A stretch of 64,000 nt of DNA from positions 5,084,001 through 5,148,000 of the forward strand of contig NZ_CP151726.1 in the NCBI RefSeq assembly GCF_038443385.1, given 5' to 3'. This DNA is from Stieleria varia (GTDB lineage Bacteria > Planctomycetota > Planctomycetia > Pirellulales > Pirellulaceae). The translations under genes were made by a program, and so were the position numbers. Below the pieces are notes generated by a model. It searched no databases and was not told where the DNA came from. It worked only from the letters and a program-made list of their open reading frames with translations. Of this stretch, positions 10,101-18,432 are shown in pieces (position 1 is the stretch's first letter; each line of letters opens with the position of its first letter).

Positions 10101-10616
10101 GCTGGCTGGTTCTTCGACCAGTTCGATCAAACCGCTCAACACCTCCGGCGGCAACTTGACTTCCAGTACCGGATTGTCGGCTGGAAAGATGGCCGGCAAT
10201 GCAGCCTGAGCGAAACGCCCCGCCAATTCCCACTGGTGCGTACCCTCTTCGTGCGCCAGCTCCTCAACTTCCTCCAACGAGACCAACGCCTTCAGGTCAG
10301 GATGCCACAAACAATCGTTTTCAGCCAGGAAACGAGCGAACAGAATGCGATGCCAATGTTGATAGGCACATTCTTCGACCAGCCGGTCGATCGATTGCGC
10401 CCCCGAAGCGTCGCGGCGATCCCCCAAGAACCGACCATGAGCACGCAAACGGTTCCGCAGTTGAATCTGTTCCTCGGTCTTAACATGATCGCCCCGCTTC
10501 GCCTCATGCACCGTCAACGATTCCAACGCCTGACGAGCACCCCGCTCAGCCACCTTGCGTGCTTCAACCACCGCCTTTTCGAGTTTCCGTCTCAGTTCGC
10601 TAGAAAGTGATGCCAT
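7110..10616 (-). CDS. pglX: BREX adenine-specific DNA methyltransferase PglX (BrxX)
   Basis: This 1168-aa class I N6-adenine methyltransferase would mark host DNA for self recognition by BREX. The SAM-binding motif is LLDPCCGSGHFL (residues 319-330). The catalytic motif IV is TNVPYLGRR (N523-V-P-Y526), a variant of the usual NPPY; the Asn, second Pro and Tyr are kept. The C-terminal part would be the target-recognition region. It overlaps pglZ by 4 bp at its 3' end and the short ORF 10600-10710 at its 5' end. Confidence 0.95.
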   Translation of the reverse strand: MASLSSELRRKLEKAVVEARKVAERGARQALESLTVHEAKRGDHVKTEEQIQLRNRLRAHGRFLGDRRDASGAQSIDRLVEECAYQHWHRILFARFLAENDCLWHPDLKALVSLEEVEELAHEEGTHQWELAGRFAQAALPAIFPADNPVLEVKLPPEVLSGLIELVEEPASESDKDGLGREVFLADDSLGWVYQYWQNDANERAKKSVEKINAATLPAVTQFFTEDYMVMFLLHNTLGAWHAGKLLAENPELANTAKDEHELRRAVALTEADGYEFEYLRFIRDPQGADGGSEDSDGAWRPMGGAFEGWPRTAAELKLLDPCCGSGHFLVAAFELLVRLRMREESLDLSSAIDSVLEDNLFGLELDKRCVQIAVFNVAMSAWRMDRYRGLPSMTIAHVGQSIGATREQWMKLLKKETTAEVDRFEGQTLPAEAQEGLGFFWGQLYDMFSKAATLGSLINPRRSLDSFLLSDEQTAYLYDLLETAVAADPNTEPESHELGLAAKGLATASKLLAQEYTLVLTNVPYLGRRKQCKPLRSHVSEFYDVGGVDLATTFGLRSLEFLQEGGAMAHVSPQNWLFLTTYSDFRVKLLKAKQWRFIARLGPKAFQTPMWDFNSQLVCICNMEPSEKHQIVGVDVAAAKKPDVKASMLIASESSPTLRVQQSCQIDNPDAAIVLDEQSKFPALAKYADAYQGSGLGDIKQYRLNFWEVQDYLSRWDLHASSPKKGTPFSGMHFICKRRFADGSLDESPLASIRGRKAWGNDGIAIAWLGTLPAGRYVGSFYDNSATVMVPKRPELLPAIYTYCTSDEFNRDVRKINQKVQVANATMVQVPFDLDRWTQAADARFPSGLPEPESDDPTQWLFHGWPSESTSPMQVAVARLLGYRWPAELDSEMRLSERARALVARCSELDSFIDDDGIVCIPSVRGEDAAADRLARLLSACDVVTNENLDDWLRDKFFKEHCETFDQCPFVWHIYDGRKQDGFHALVNYHKLAGPGGRKVLESLTYSYLGDWITRQKDEVKRELPAAEARLLAAEELFKRLEAILAGEPPYDLFVRWKPIHEQPIGFEPDINDGVRINIRPFMAMDLPGVPKDAGVFRVKPKIKWTKDRGKEPQHPIEEYPWLWSWDEQTVNFTGDVKFDGVRWSDCHYTNEFKQAARRAAKQETES

Positions 10617-10710
10617 GGATTTCTTCGTCTTGCAGTTGGCCGCTTTTGATTTCGGCAGTGAGTGTCAGGAATCGCAACAGTGCCCACGCACGTTGGTACA
10701 GCTTGTTCAA
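10600..10710 (-). CDS. Candidate 36-aa small ORF between brxC and pglX
   Basis: The only sizeable gap between brxC and pglX contains an open frame that starts at a TTG overlapping the brxC stop (TTGA). It runs through the whole gap and ends 17 nt inside pglX. The product would begin (M)NKLYQRAWALLRFLTLTAE and then continue IKSGQLQDEEIHGITF. It looks amphipathic and helical, with a hydrophobic first half and an acidic second half. Stop-start overlap upstream matches the translational coupling used elsewhere in this operon. I know of no family for it. It may be only the region that loads ribosomes for pglX. No Shine-Dalgarno site is clear. Confidence 0.4.
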   Translation of the reverse strand: MNKLYQRAWALLRFLTLTAEIKSGQLQDEEIHGITF

Positions 10711-13700
10711 CTAATGACGACGGGGCCGTCTTTCAGTTTTTGATTGATGGCTGCTTCCTGCTCTGCCAACCACGACTTCACATCCTCAGGCGTCTTCAAC
10801 GTTCCACTCGACAAGTGCATGCGTTGAAGCTTGGGTTCATGCAACTTGGCTGCTCTCGCGTCGGCACTGGCAAATCGACTCTTCAGTGCATCTGTTTTGT
10901 CTTTCCATGATGAAAGCGGGGTCGCATCCAGCGTTCGCAGCAGTTCGTCGTCACTGCCAACGGAGATCGCCGGAACCCCGTCCAACCCTTCCGCCTGCAT
11001 CAACTCAGACTGTTTTGCTGCATCCGTCTTCTGCCAGGAATCGCTGGCCTTCAAAGTGTTCAACTCGGAGTTGTAAGTGTTTTCGTATTGGTCGTGAGAA
11101 GAAGTGACTGCCGACCGCAATGCTGCTGCAGCCTTCTTCACCAACGGTGTTACGTGGTCGGTCTTCTCTAGCAGCAAACGACTGTCGCGTATTCCATCGG
11201 CCGCAGATTGAATGTCAGCGAACTCATCCATCCCCTCGCCGTGCTTCATCAGCCGGCCAAGCCGTTCCCACTGGGGCATTCTCTTCTCGGACAGCTCAGC
11301 AAGCGATGTCCAATCCTCGGCTTGTTTGCTCAGTTCATCGCGGACCGCCAGCATTTTTGCGAGGCGTTCGTTGCCTGCGTGATTTCGCAGGTCAGTCAGA
11401 TGATCCGTATTGGGACGAACAGGTAGTGGGGCATCGCCGCCGGCGCGGCTGGCCAAGTCAAACATCGCCTTGAGGAACTCGCTTGACTTGTCCTCCAAGT
11501 CATCGCTGGGGCGTGTCGGAACCCCGGCGGTCGGGAACAACCCGCGAAGCGCAATCTTGTCGCTGGCCGATAGCGTGATCGTTTCCTGTCGAAGTTCCGC
11601 TTTCTTAATCTTGGTTTGGTCCAACTTGCCTGGCGGGACACTGTCACCGCCAGCGCGAACCGTGATATCGCCTGAGTTGTGCAGCGCCATGATTGCGCCG
11701 TCAATCGCGTCTTGCGACCAACCGTAGGGTGCATTCCCAAAAATCTTCTGCAACTGACGACCTTCGCAACCAGCTCCTATCTCACGCAGAATCGCCTTGC
11801 ACACCGGGTGGGCCTTGGTTTCGCCCGTCCAACTGACGGCCCCCAGCGGTGCGTCGTCGTTGTTCTTGGCGCGACTAATGACGACGGGCCAATTCTTGTG
11901 GTCGCCGTCACCAAACTTGGGGAACATCCGGTCGAGAGCATCCTTAGCGGCATCTTTGACCTTTTCCTCGATCGTCAGCGACATCACCTCGGCACCGCCA
12001 CCCTTGAATACTTTGGCGGCGTCGACAATCTCTCCGAGGATTTCATCGCGAGTACGCTGGGCATCGGTTTGCCGACTTTCCATTGCGCTCCGCGCTTCGT
12101 CACCTTCTGGCGTGCTTGGAACGCCCTTGATCTTGATGGTTCCTGTCGAAGCCTCATGCCGGACGATCTGCTTCTCCAAGTCCTTCGAGTTTCCACGGGG
12201 CAGGAAGACAAAGACAATCGGACTGTCGGTTCCGGCGGCACGAGCTGAATCGACCACGTTCTTTTCACTGGCCGAGTACTCATCGCGAATCCATACGGGC
12301 ACCGCATCACCGTCCACGACTGGGGCATCGTCACCGAAGTGGATCGCCAATTTGCGTTTTTCTTTTCGTTCACCTTGGATCAGCGAAATGCCCTTGATGG
12401 CGTCATGGCTGGCTGCACGGATGAGCGCGTCGCGCTTGGTGGTCAGCTCGCTTGAGTTTGCATTGAGCTGCTGCTCTCGCTTGCGGAACTCAGCGTCCCA
12501 GTCGGAATACTCCTTGGTTTGAAGGTTGTATTCGCTGTGGTCCTTCAGCAAAATCCCGTCGTTGACCAGCTCCTCAAGCAAGTCTGGAATCTCTTTGCGA
12601 AGCCGCGCCCCGTCGTCTTGCAGATCGCTGACCATCAAGTCGGCCAACATCTCCTCCGACGCGCGAACGCCGATGTCAAAACCTGCTTCACGTGGGATCT
12701 TGCGAATCAAGAAGGTCAGACCGCAAAGCCGGCGTTTCAGTTTTCCCTTTTCGGTGCCGTCGTCGAGTGATCGAATTGTTTCATCGAGTTCACGAAGTAG
12801 CACACCTTGGTGAACTAGGCTCGGCTGAAGCTGGTCGAACATCAGGTCGGCCGGCACCACCGTGCCTAGTCCGCTGGATGCGTAGTCGTGCAGTGCATCG
12901 TGAATGATCCGCAGCTGGGACCGAAGCATTCCGCTCGTGCCTGTTGGATCGACGGCGCGGAACACGTGCTCCCAAAACCGACGACGCACCGGCAGCAATG
13001 GGTAATCCTCAACCATGATTTGGCGGTCGCTGCCTTTGCTTCCTATTCGCGTCCCGGAGAGCTGACGTTCAATCTCACCGGAGTGCACATCAAGGCATTT
13101 ACGAATCGCGTCAACGTGTTCGGGCTTTTTCTGCAACAAGACACGACGCGTCACCGTTTCGACATCGGTATCCGAAAGCTCGATCGGAATGGTGAAGCGA
13201 TCTTGAAGCCATTTGAAGTGTGGTGCCTGTGACGCGAGAGCATTCTGGCCCGCGCCAACGACGATGATCCGCGATTCCAGCTGCTTGCTGAGCGCCTCGG
13301 CAACATCGACCACATCTCGAGTCCGATCCTTCGAGTCGCCGATGTGGATTTGCACTTCATCCAGCACGATGATCGTGCATGGCAACTTCCCATCGACCGA
13401 AAGCACCTCACGTGTCAGCTGCAACAATTCTGACGAGGAAATGTCCGCTGGTTTCTTGAACTGCCCTCGGATCGTTTCCCGTGCCGACTTGCGGTCGCCA
13501 TATCCAGCATCGACCTCGACCAAGGCGTCGTGCAAAACGGGACTGACCGTCAGGTCGTTCAGCTCCCGAAAGAAGTCTTTTCCCTTGGCTTCAACGGCAG
13601 CTTTGACTTGATCGTAGAAACCGTTGTTCTTGAGGTAGAGGCAGAACTTCGCCGGAGCATATTGTTCGGGCAGTCCCTTTGATCGCAGAATCATGCCCAA

Positions 13701-14156
13701 GACGGTCAAACGAACGCTGCTGGTGTCACCTGAGGGCAGCGTCCCCGAAACGGCGTGGAGCCCACCAGCCTTGCGGCCTTCGGTGTCCAGCTCCTTCAAC
13801 GCTGCGACCACGTCCTCGGGTAAATCCTTTACCAGCGAACGGGCGCGAGAACCATCAGGAAACTCGGTGTCGATCCAGAGGTGACACAGCATCTTTAGAA
13901 GGTGAGATTTACCACTTCCAAAGAAGCCGCTGACCCAAGCGGCCGGCTGACTTGTGCCATTAAGGTGCTGAAGATACGACTCCAAGATGCGAACCATTCC
14001 ATCTTCGTACTGGCCTTCGCATACAAAATTTGAAAGCTCTTCGCGAAGCGTGTCGCGTTCCTGGTCGGTACCTTCCGACGTGATCCGTGCCTGACCATTA
14101 TTCATCAGCTCCGAATGGGCTGGATCACGGACGAATAGCTCGCTGTTCTTAATCAT
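10707..14156 (-). CDS. brxC: BREX P-loop ATPase BrxC
   Basis: This 1149-aa protein has Walker A SGFFGSGKSHLLKML near residues 76-90 and Walker B IIVLDEVQIH near residue 270. Long helical, charged stretches fill the C-terminal half. It matches the large BrxC/PglY ATPase (DUF499-type) of type I BREX, thought to be a core of the defence complex with PglX, PglZ and BrxB. It starts MIKNSELFVRDPAHSEL, a good family N-terminus. The gap to brxB is 53 bp. Confidence 0.95.
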   Translation of the reverse strand: MIKNSELFVRDPAHSELMNNGQARITSEGTDQERDTLREELSNFVCEGQYEDGMVRILESYLQHLNGTSQPAAWVSGFFGSGKSHLLKMLCHLWIDTEFPDGSRARSLVKDLPEDVVAALKELDTEGRKAGGLHAVSGTLPSGDTSSVRLTVLGMILRSKGLPEQYAPAKFCLYLKNNGFYDQVKAAVEAKGKDFFRELNDLTVSPVLHDALVEVDAGYGDRKSARETIRGQFKKPADISSSELLQLTREVLSVDGKLPCTIIVLDEVQIHIGDSKDRTRDVVDVAEALSKQLESRIIVVGAGQNALASQAPHFKWLQDRFTIPIELSDTDVETVTRRVLLQKKPEHVDAIRKCLDVHSGEIERQLSGTRIGSKGSDRQIMVEDYPLLPVRRRFWEHVFRAVDPTGTSGMLRSQLRIIHDALHDYASSGLGTVVPADLMFDQLQPSLVHQGVLLRELDETIRSLDDGTEKGKLKRRLCGLTFLIRKIPREAGFDIGVRASEEMLADLMVSDLQDDGARLRKEIPDLLEELVNDGILLKDHSEYNLQTKEYSDWDAEFRKREQQLNANSSELTTKRDALIRAASHDAIKGISLIQGERKEKRKLAIHFGDDAPVVDGDAVPVWIRDEYSASEKNVVDSARAAGTDSPIVFVFLPRGNSKDLEKQIVRHEASTGTIKIKGVPSTPEGDEARSAMESRQTDAQRTRDEILGEIVDAAKVFKGGGAEVMSLTIEEKVKDAAKDALDRMFPKFGDGDHKNWPVVISRAKNNDDAPLGAVSWTGETKAHPVCKAILREIGAGCEGRQLQKIFGNAPYGWSQDAIDGAIMALHNSGDITVRAGGDSVPPGKLDQTKIKKAELRQETITLSASDKIALRGLFPTAGVPTRPSDDLEDKSSEFLKAMFDLASRAGGDAPLPVRPNTDHLTDLRNHAGNERLAKMLAVRDELSKQAEDWTSLAELSEKRMPQWERLGRLMKHGEGMDEFADIQSAADGIRDSRLLLEKTDHVTPLVKKAAAALRSAVTSSHDQYENTYNSELNTLKASDSWQKTDAAKQSELMQAEGLDGVPAISVGSDDELLRTLDATPLSSWKDKTDALKSRFASADARAAKLHEPKLQRMHLSSGTLKTPEDVKSWLAEQEAAINQKLKDGPVVIS

Positions 14157-14209
14157 GAATCGACTCTCGATAGACTTTTTGTTTGATTTGCTGTGCGTGG
14201 AATAGCCGG

Positions 14210-14770
14210 CTATTCGCCTTGGTGAAGCGTGATGGGCGTGGCGAGATAGTTCCAGCCATCACGAGCGCCCAGCAGGCTGTAGTTGTCCTGCTGAAATGTT
14301 CCAGGAAAGAACAACACCATGCGTCCGCGGATGTCGCCGACCGATTTGTCGAGGACCTCGGAGACTCGCAGGAATCCATACAGCGAAGATGTGCCGTAGA
14401 TTGCGACGACAGTGTTTTCGTCAACATCGTCGGCAGTCAACTCGGCCCGCACAGCCGCGACGACATAGTCGAAAAACTCAGTGTCCAGCTTGAGCTGCAA
14501 ATCTTCAGGACATTCAAAATAGGACTCACGGTATTCTTCCGCTGACATCCAAGCGGGAAACAGTGGCGCGAGATCAAGCTGCCGCCAGCCATAGCCGGCA
14601 CCCTTCGTGCGAACTTCAAAGTCACCGATTCGTGCATTGAGCTTTCGTTCATCCTCTTTCGCATAGACGACGAAGATTGCTTTCTGGGCGCCAGCGAGAT
14701 TTTTCTGCCAAGGCGCTTTGATGTTTCGCTCGTAACTGTCGGCCAGGTCTTCAATTCGTCCCATTTGCAA
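14210..14770 (-). CDS. brxB: BREX protein BrxB (DUF1788)
   Basis: This 186-aa protein has features of the DUF1788 family: LADSYERNIKAPWQKNLAGAQ near the N-terminus, the central RVSEVLDKSVGDIRGRMVLFFPG, and the end GWNYLATPI. The position between brxA and brxC is the canonical type I BREX order. It overlaps brxA by 20 bp, implying coupled translation. The biochemical role is unknown; it is needed for defence in studied systems. Confidence 0.93.
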   Translation of the reverse strand: MQMGRIEDLADSYERNIKAPWQKNLAGAQKAIFVVYAKEDERKLNARIGDFEVRTKGAGYGWRQLDLAPLFPAWMSAEEYRESYFECPEDLQLKLDTEFFDYVVAAVRAELTADDVDENTVVAIYGTSSLYGFLRVSEVLDKSVGDIRGRMVLFFPGTFQQDNYSLLGARDGWNYLATPITLHQGE

Positions 14771-15581
14771 TCCTTAGTTCACGTTCGGTTAGCAGAGCAC
14801 CAAAGCCAACGTCAAAAATATCTTGTGCTCCTCGCAGAGAAATGAGCCCCAGTCTCCTCGCGTCAATTGCCCGAGCCAACGCGATATCCTCTGGTGCATC
14901 CAGCAGTCGCATGAACTCACTCGACAACAACTTCTTGCCGCGCAGCCCCATGACGTACCCGAGCAGCAAAGCAAACGTGACCGTGACTGGTGTTGCATCG
15001 ACTTGTGTTCGCACCTTCCGAACCCGTCCAACTAAGTGTCCAGACTGACTCCAGGATGAACTTGTGTTGCGCGCAACCTTGTCGATTGTTGACTCACCCA
15101 TGCGCCCGTTCGTGAAGTCATCGATCGAGCTACAAACCGATTGACGCATCAGTTCCATGCCATCCGGCGTCTCCAAAACGGTTGTCGCGGTTGATCGCAG
15201 CAACGGGTCGCGAGCGTACGCAATCAAAATCGCCAGTAGCGGTTGCCCTGATTCATCCAAGTCCCACAACGATCGAAAGACACGAAACAAGGGAACCGAC
15301 TTATCAAGCGAGTACAGCTCACGGAGTCGACGCAGAGTTCCTTTGCGATTGGAGTCCGTTGATTTACCCAACAGGTTTTCATCGACAACCACGCGGTGGT
15401 AGTCAGCGAATTCAGCATCTGCCGGCAATGCATCGAAGATCTGGCGAACGTCCTCAAGCGTCATTGTCCGGCTGGAATGCGGCCCACTGGGGCCGGCAAT
15501 CAAGCCGAACTCCGCCGCATGCTCCGACACTGAATTGAACGTCATGCTTCCCACTTCATCTCCCGCATTGATTGAGGCCAA
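14751..15581 (-). CDS. brxA: BREX DNA-binding protein BrxA (DUF1819)
   Basis: This is the first gene of the BREX operon, 276 aa, of the DUF1819 family. The family is a helical DNA-binding protein related to the inner-membrane-protein NusB-like fold. Family-like segments include RRLRELYSLDKSVPLFRVFRSLW and ARDPLLRSTATTVL. The ATG at 15581 gives a leader of about 15 residues; an ATG 12 codons later (MTFNSVSE) may be the real start. The gene faces the CBASS operon head to head. Confidence 0.92.
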   Translation of the reverse strand: MASINAGDEVGSMTFNSVSEHAAEFGLIAGPSGPHSSRTMTLEDVRQIFDALPADAEFADYHRVVVDENLLGKSTDSNRKGTLRRLRELYSLDKSVPLFRVFRSLWDLDESGQPLLAILIAYARDPLLRSTATTVLETPDGMELMRQSVCSSIDDFTNGRMGESTIDKVARNTSSSWSQSGHLVGRVRKVRTQVDATPVTVTFALLLGYVMGLRGKKLLSSEFMRLLDAPEDIALARAIDARRLGLISLRGAQDIFDVGFGALLTERELRIANGTN

Positions 15582-15616
15582 CGGGAGGTATTATCCGCAG
15601 CCAATCAGGTGAGTCA
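15582..15616. promoter_or_regulatory. Divergent BREX/CBASS intergenic region
   Basis: The brxA and cap4 start codons face each other across at most about 35-145 bp, depending on which starts are used. Both operons must be driven from here or from inside the other gene's 5' end. I see no confident -35/-10 pair. An AGGTGA stretch at about 15608-15613 could be the ribosome site for cap4. Confidence 0.35.
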
Positions 15617-17269
15617 ATGCGTCGTTCAGAAAGTGCCGGCAAGTTTGCCGGCACTCACGTCCTGTCTTTGACTTCTTCCGGAGATGTGCGTACTGTTACG
15701 GCACCACCCAAGCCGCCAGGGAGCAATTCAGTGAGTGCAAGTTCAGCACGCCAGTTAGGGGACGAAGCCCATCAGCATCTTTTTTGGTATAAGGCTTGTC
15801 GGATGCTTGCTGACGGGAAAATTGCGTCAGTTGGCTATGAAACCGCGGAATTCAAGGCTTTTGACGATGTCGGCATAAAGTACCTGTCACCGCAACCGGA
15901 TGGATGCGGTAGCCATTACGACGAGCGCCACGTCCAAGCGAAATTCTCCGTAGGCAGCGAAAAGCAGATCTCTGGAGAGACGCTCACAGACCCTGGCCTG
16001 ATCAATGCAAGCAAGGTTTCATTGCTGCAGCGACTTCGCTATGCGGTTGACTCATCCAACCAGACAGGGCGGCGATGCCTATTTGAACTTTGGGCTCCGT
16101 GGCAGATCGATCCGGGCGACGTACTGGCGAAAATTCACCGACGTGACCACGGAACGCTGGACCTAGACAAGCTATTTGCGGGCAAAACGGCCAAAAGCAA
16201 ATCGGGCAAGCTACGCAAGGCTTGGGCGGACCATCTGGAGATCAACATGAACGATCGAGCCGAATTCGATCGTATTTTTGGCCGTCTTAGGCTCACGCAA
16301 GACATGCGGTCGTTTACCCACATCCGCGATGAGCTGTCGTCAATCATGCCGCTTGCCGGCTTGAAGCCGGTCAACATGGCGTGCATTTCCGATGTGTACT
16401 GCACCCTGATTCAACGACTGAGCCGTGACGGGTCGCAATGGTTCAGCCCCAGTAGAATCGAATCGATATGCAGAGCTGAGGGCTTGTGGATTGGGAAGCC
16501 GAGCCTTTCAATTCCGGCGACACAGCTGGGGATTCGCAGCTTCTCAAGATTCGCAGAATCGCTCGAAGACACCGTCGACGACCTGCTATGTCTCGAGGAA
16601 TTCTTTGACGATCGACACATTTCTGACGTCAGCCATTGGCAGACAGATGTTCTTCCGCGGCTACAAGAGTTTTTGTCAAAGAATCTGAACCCCGGCCAAT
16701 TGACTCGACTACATCTTCCCGTCGTCAGCTCGATAGCGTTCACGGCAGGCTATCTCGCTGAACCGAAACTTGGTGCAAAGATCGAAATCGTCCAACCGGG
16801 GTCGCTCGGCGAAGTGACTTGGTCAGCATCAAGCGATCAATCAGCTTCAGTCAATTGGACGGTAGACCAACAAGACTTGAACACGTCAGCCGACGCGATT
16901 GTGGTTGCGATCAGTATTTCGCATTACGTCCGACAGGATGTGACTGCGTTTGCAAGCGAGAAAATCAGCGACGCCCGCGCCGTACTCGACATTCGACTAG
17001 ATCAGGTTGGGCAGGCTGCGATTCGCAATGGGCAGCACGCGTTTGATGCAGCGAACCAACTGTCCACCCTAATCAAAGCGAAGCAGGCTGAGCTTGGATG
17101 CGTGAAAGCCCATCTGTTTTGGGCCGCACCGAATTCGTTCGCGTTCTTGCTTGGGCAGGCGTCTCGGACCCTGGGACCTATTTCTCTTTACGAGTTCGAT
17201 TTTGGCGGTGCTGGCGTTGGTCGGTACACGCACTGTTTCACTCTGAACCCGGACTTTCGTCTGAACTAA
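15617..17269 (+). CDS. cap4: CBASS effector: Cap4-like nuclease with SAVED domain
   Basis: This is the first gene of a type II CBASS operon (550 aa from the ATG at 15617). The N-terminal part looks like the DUF4297/REase-like nuclease of Cap4: LGDEAHQHLFWYKACRML, then acidic FDDVG and a QAK motif (HVQAKF). The C-terminal part is SAVED-like, the cyclic-oligonucleotide sensor (VKAHLFWAAPNSFAFLLGQ ... LGPISLYEFDF). Binding of the second messenger would activate DNA degradation and abort infection. The frame is open further upstream to 15572, overlapping brxA; I prefer 15617 (AGGTGA 4 nt upstream). A GTG at 15728 is also possible, because homology starts near there. Confidence 0.88.
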   Translation: MRRSESAGKFAGTHVLSLTSSGDVRTVTAPPKPPGSNSVSASSARQLGDEAHQHLFWYKACRMLADGKIASVGYETAEFKAFDDVGIKYLSPQPDGCGSHYDERHVQAKFSVGSEKQISGETLTDPGLINASKVSLLQRLRYAVDSSNQTGRRCLFELWAPWQIDPGDVLAKIHRRDHGTLDLDKLFAGKTAKSKSGKLRKAWADHLEINMNDRAEFDRIFGRLRLTQDMRSFTHIRDELSSIMPLAGLKPVNMACISDVYCTLIQRLSRDGSQWFSPSRIESICRAEGLWIGKPSLSIPATQLGIRSFSRFAESLEDTVDDLLCLEEFFDDRHISDVSHWQTDVLPRLQEFLSKNLNPGQLTRLHLPVVSSIAFTAGYLAEPKLGAKIEIVQPGSLGEVTWSASSDQSASVNWTVDQQDLNTSADAIVVAISISHYVRQDVTAFASEKISDARAVLDIRLDQVGQAAIRNGQHAFDAANQLSTLIKAKQAELGCVKAHLFWAAPNSFAFLLGQASRTLGPISLYEFDFGGAGVGRYTHCFTLNPDFRLN

Positions 17270-17286
17270 CACTGGAGTTTCCAACC

Positions 17287-18432
17287 ATGGAATTGCCTTC
17301 CTATTTCGCAGACTTTCTTTCCGCCATCCGGCCAACCGAAGCTCAGCGGAAGAAAATGCAAGAGCGACACATTGAGTTACGCGATCGGCTGCGTGCGGAT
17401 GAAGAACTCGGGCCGCTGATCGTATCGACCTTCATTCAGGGCAGCTATCGTCGATTCACCGCCAATCGTCCCACCGATGGCAGTCGCTGCGACGTCGATA
17501 TAATCGCGGTGACCAAAATTCATGAAAACGATTGCACCGCCGAAGAGGCTCTGGAAAAATTCCGACCGTTTTTGGTAAAGCACTACAAGGGAAAATACCA
17601 GCGTCAGGGGCGATCCTGGGGAATCAATGTCGACAGCGACATTTCGCTGGATCTCGTTCCCACTTCCGCGCCATCGGAAGCAGAAGAGCAGGCGATGGCG
17701 AACGCGAAGGTTTTTGAATGGGACTTTCCAGACATCCCTGATCTTGGCAATCCGCTGACGTACAACAGTCTTATCCTTGAAGGAAGCGGCTATCAGTTTA
17801 ATCAGTTCACCAAGGCCGCCAGTGCTCCGGACTGGAAGACTCAGCCGCTGCGAATTCCCGATCGTGACGCAAATTCGTGGGGCGACACGCACCCGCTGGA
17901 GCAGATTCGCTGGACCTGGGAGAAGAGCAAACTGACCAACGGGCACTTCGTGAACGTCGCTAAGGCAATTAAACGGTGGCGTCAGGTGAAACAGCCGACG
18001 CCCAAGTATCCGAAGAGCTACCCGCTTGAACACATGATCGGTGATTGTTGCCCTGACGGAATTCAACACGTTGCCGCCGGGGTGGCCGAAACATTTGAAG
18101 AGATGGAGCGACGATATCGACCCTACGTCAAAATGGGGATCAAACCGCAGATTTGGGACCGAGGAGTCATGGGTCACGACGTTCTTAAACGCGTTTCGTT
18201 TGAAGACTTTTCAGCCTTTCTTGATCTCTCGAAGGACGCCGCTGTTCTTGCGCGAGAAGCTCTCGATGCCGACACGGTCAAAGGAAGCGCGAACCTCTGG
18301 CGTAAACTATTGGGTGATGAGTTTCCTGAGCCGCCGGACAATGGCGGCGGCGGTGGATCGTCGACGGGAGGCGGTGGAGGCTACACGCCTCGCGTCAAAA
18401 ACACGACGATTGATGGAGGGCGTTTCGCGTGA
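17287..18432 (+). CDS. cdnD: CBASS cyclic-oligonucleotide synthase (CD-NTase)
   Basis: This 381-aa nucleotidyltransferase has the polymerase-beta-type motif GSYRRF (G52, S53), then the metal-binding CDVDII (D69, D71) and a third acidic residue in SLDLVP (D122). It senses infection and makes the cyclic signal read by Cap4. The clade D name is inferred from pairing with Cap4. The C-terminus is a Gly-rich linker followed by IDGGRFA, which fits the exposed tail that Cap2 conjugates in type II CBASS. The ATG at 17287 is 17 bp after cap4. The 3' end overlaps cap2 by 4 bp (GTGA). Confidence 0.93.
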   Translation: MELPSYFADFLSAIRPTEAQRKKMQERHIELRDRLRADEELGPLIVSTFIQGSYRRFTANRPTDGSRCDVDIIAVTKIHENDCTAEEALEKFRPFLVKHYKGKYQRQGRSWGINVDSDISLDLVPTSAPSEAEEQAMANAKVFEWDFPDIPDLGNPLTYNSLILEGSGYQFNQFTKAASAPDWKTQPLRIPDRDANSWGDTHPLEQIRWTWEKSKLTNGHFVNVAKAIKRWRQVKQPTPKYPKSYPLEHMIGDCCPDGIQHVAAGVAETFEEMERRYRPYVKMGIKPQIWDRGVMGHDVLKRVSFEDFSAFLDLSKDAAVLAREALDADTVKGSANLWRKLLGDEFPEPPDNGGGGGSSTGGGGGYTPRVKNTTIDGGRFA

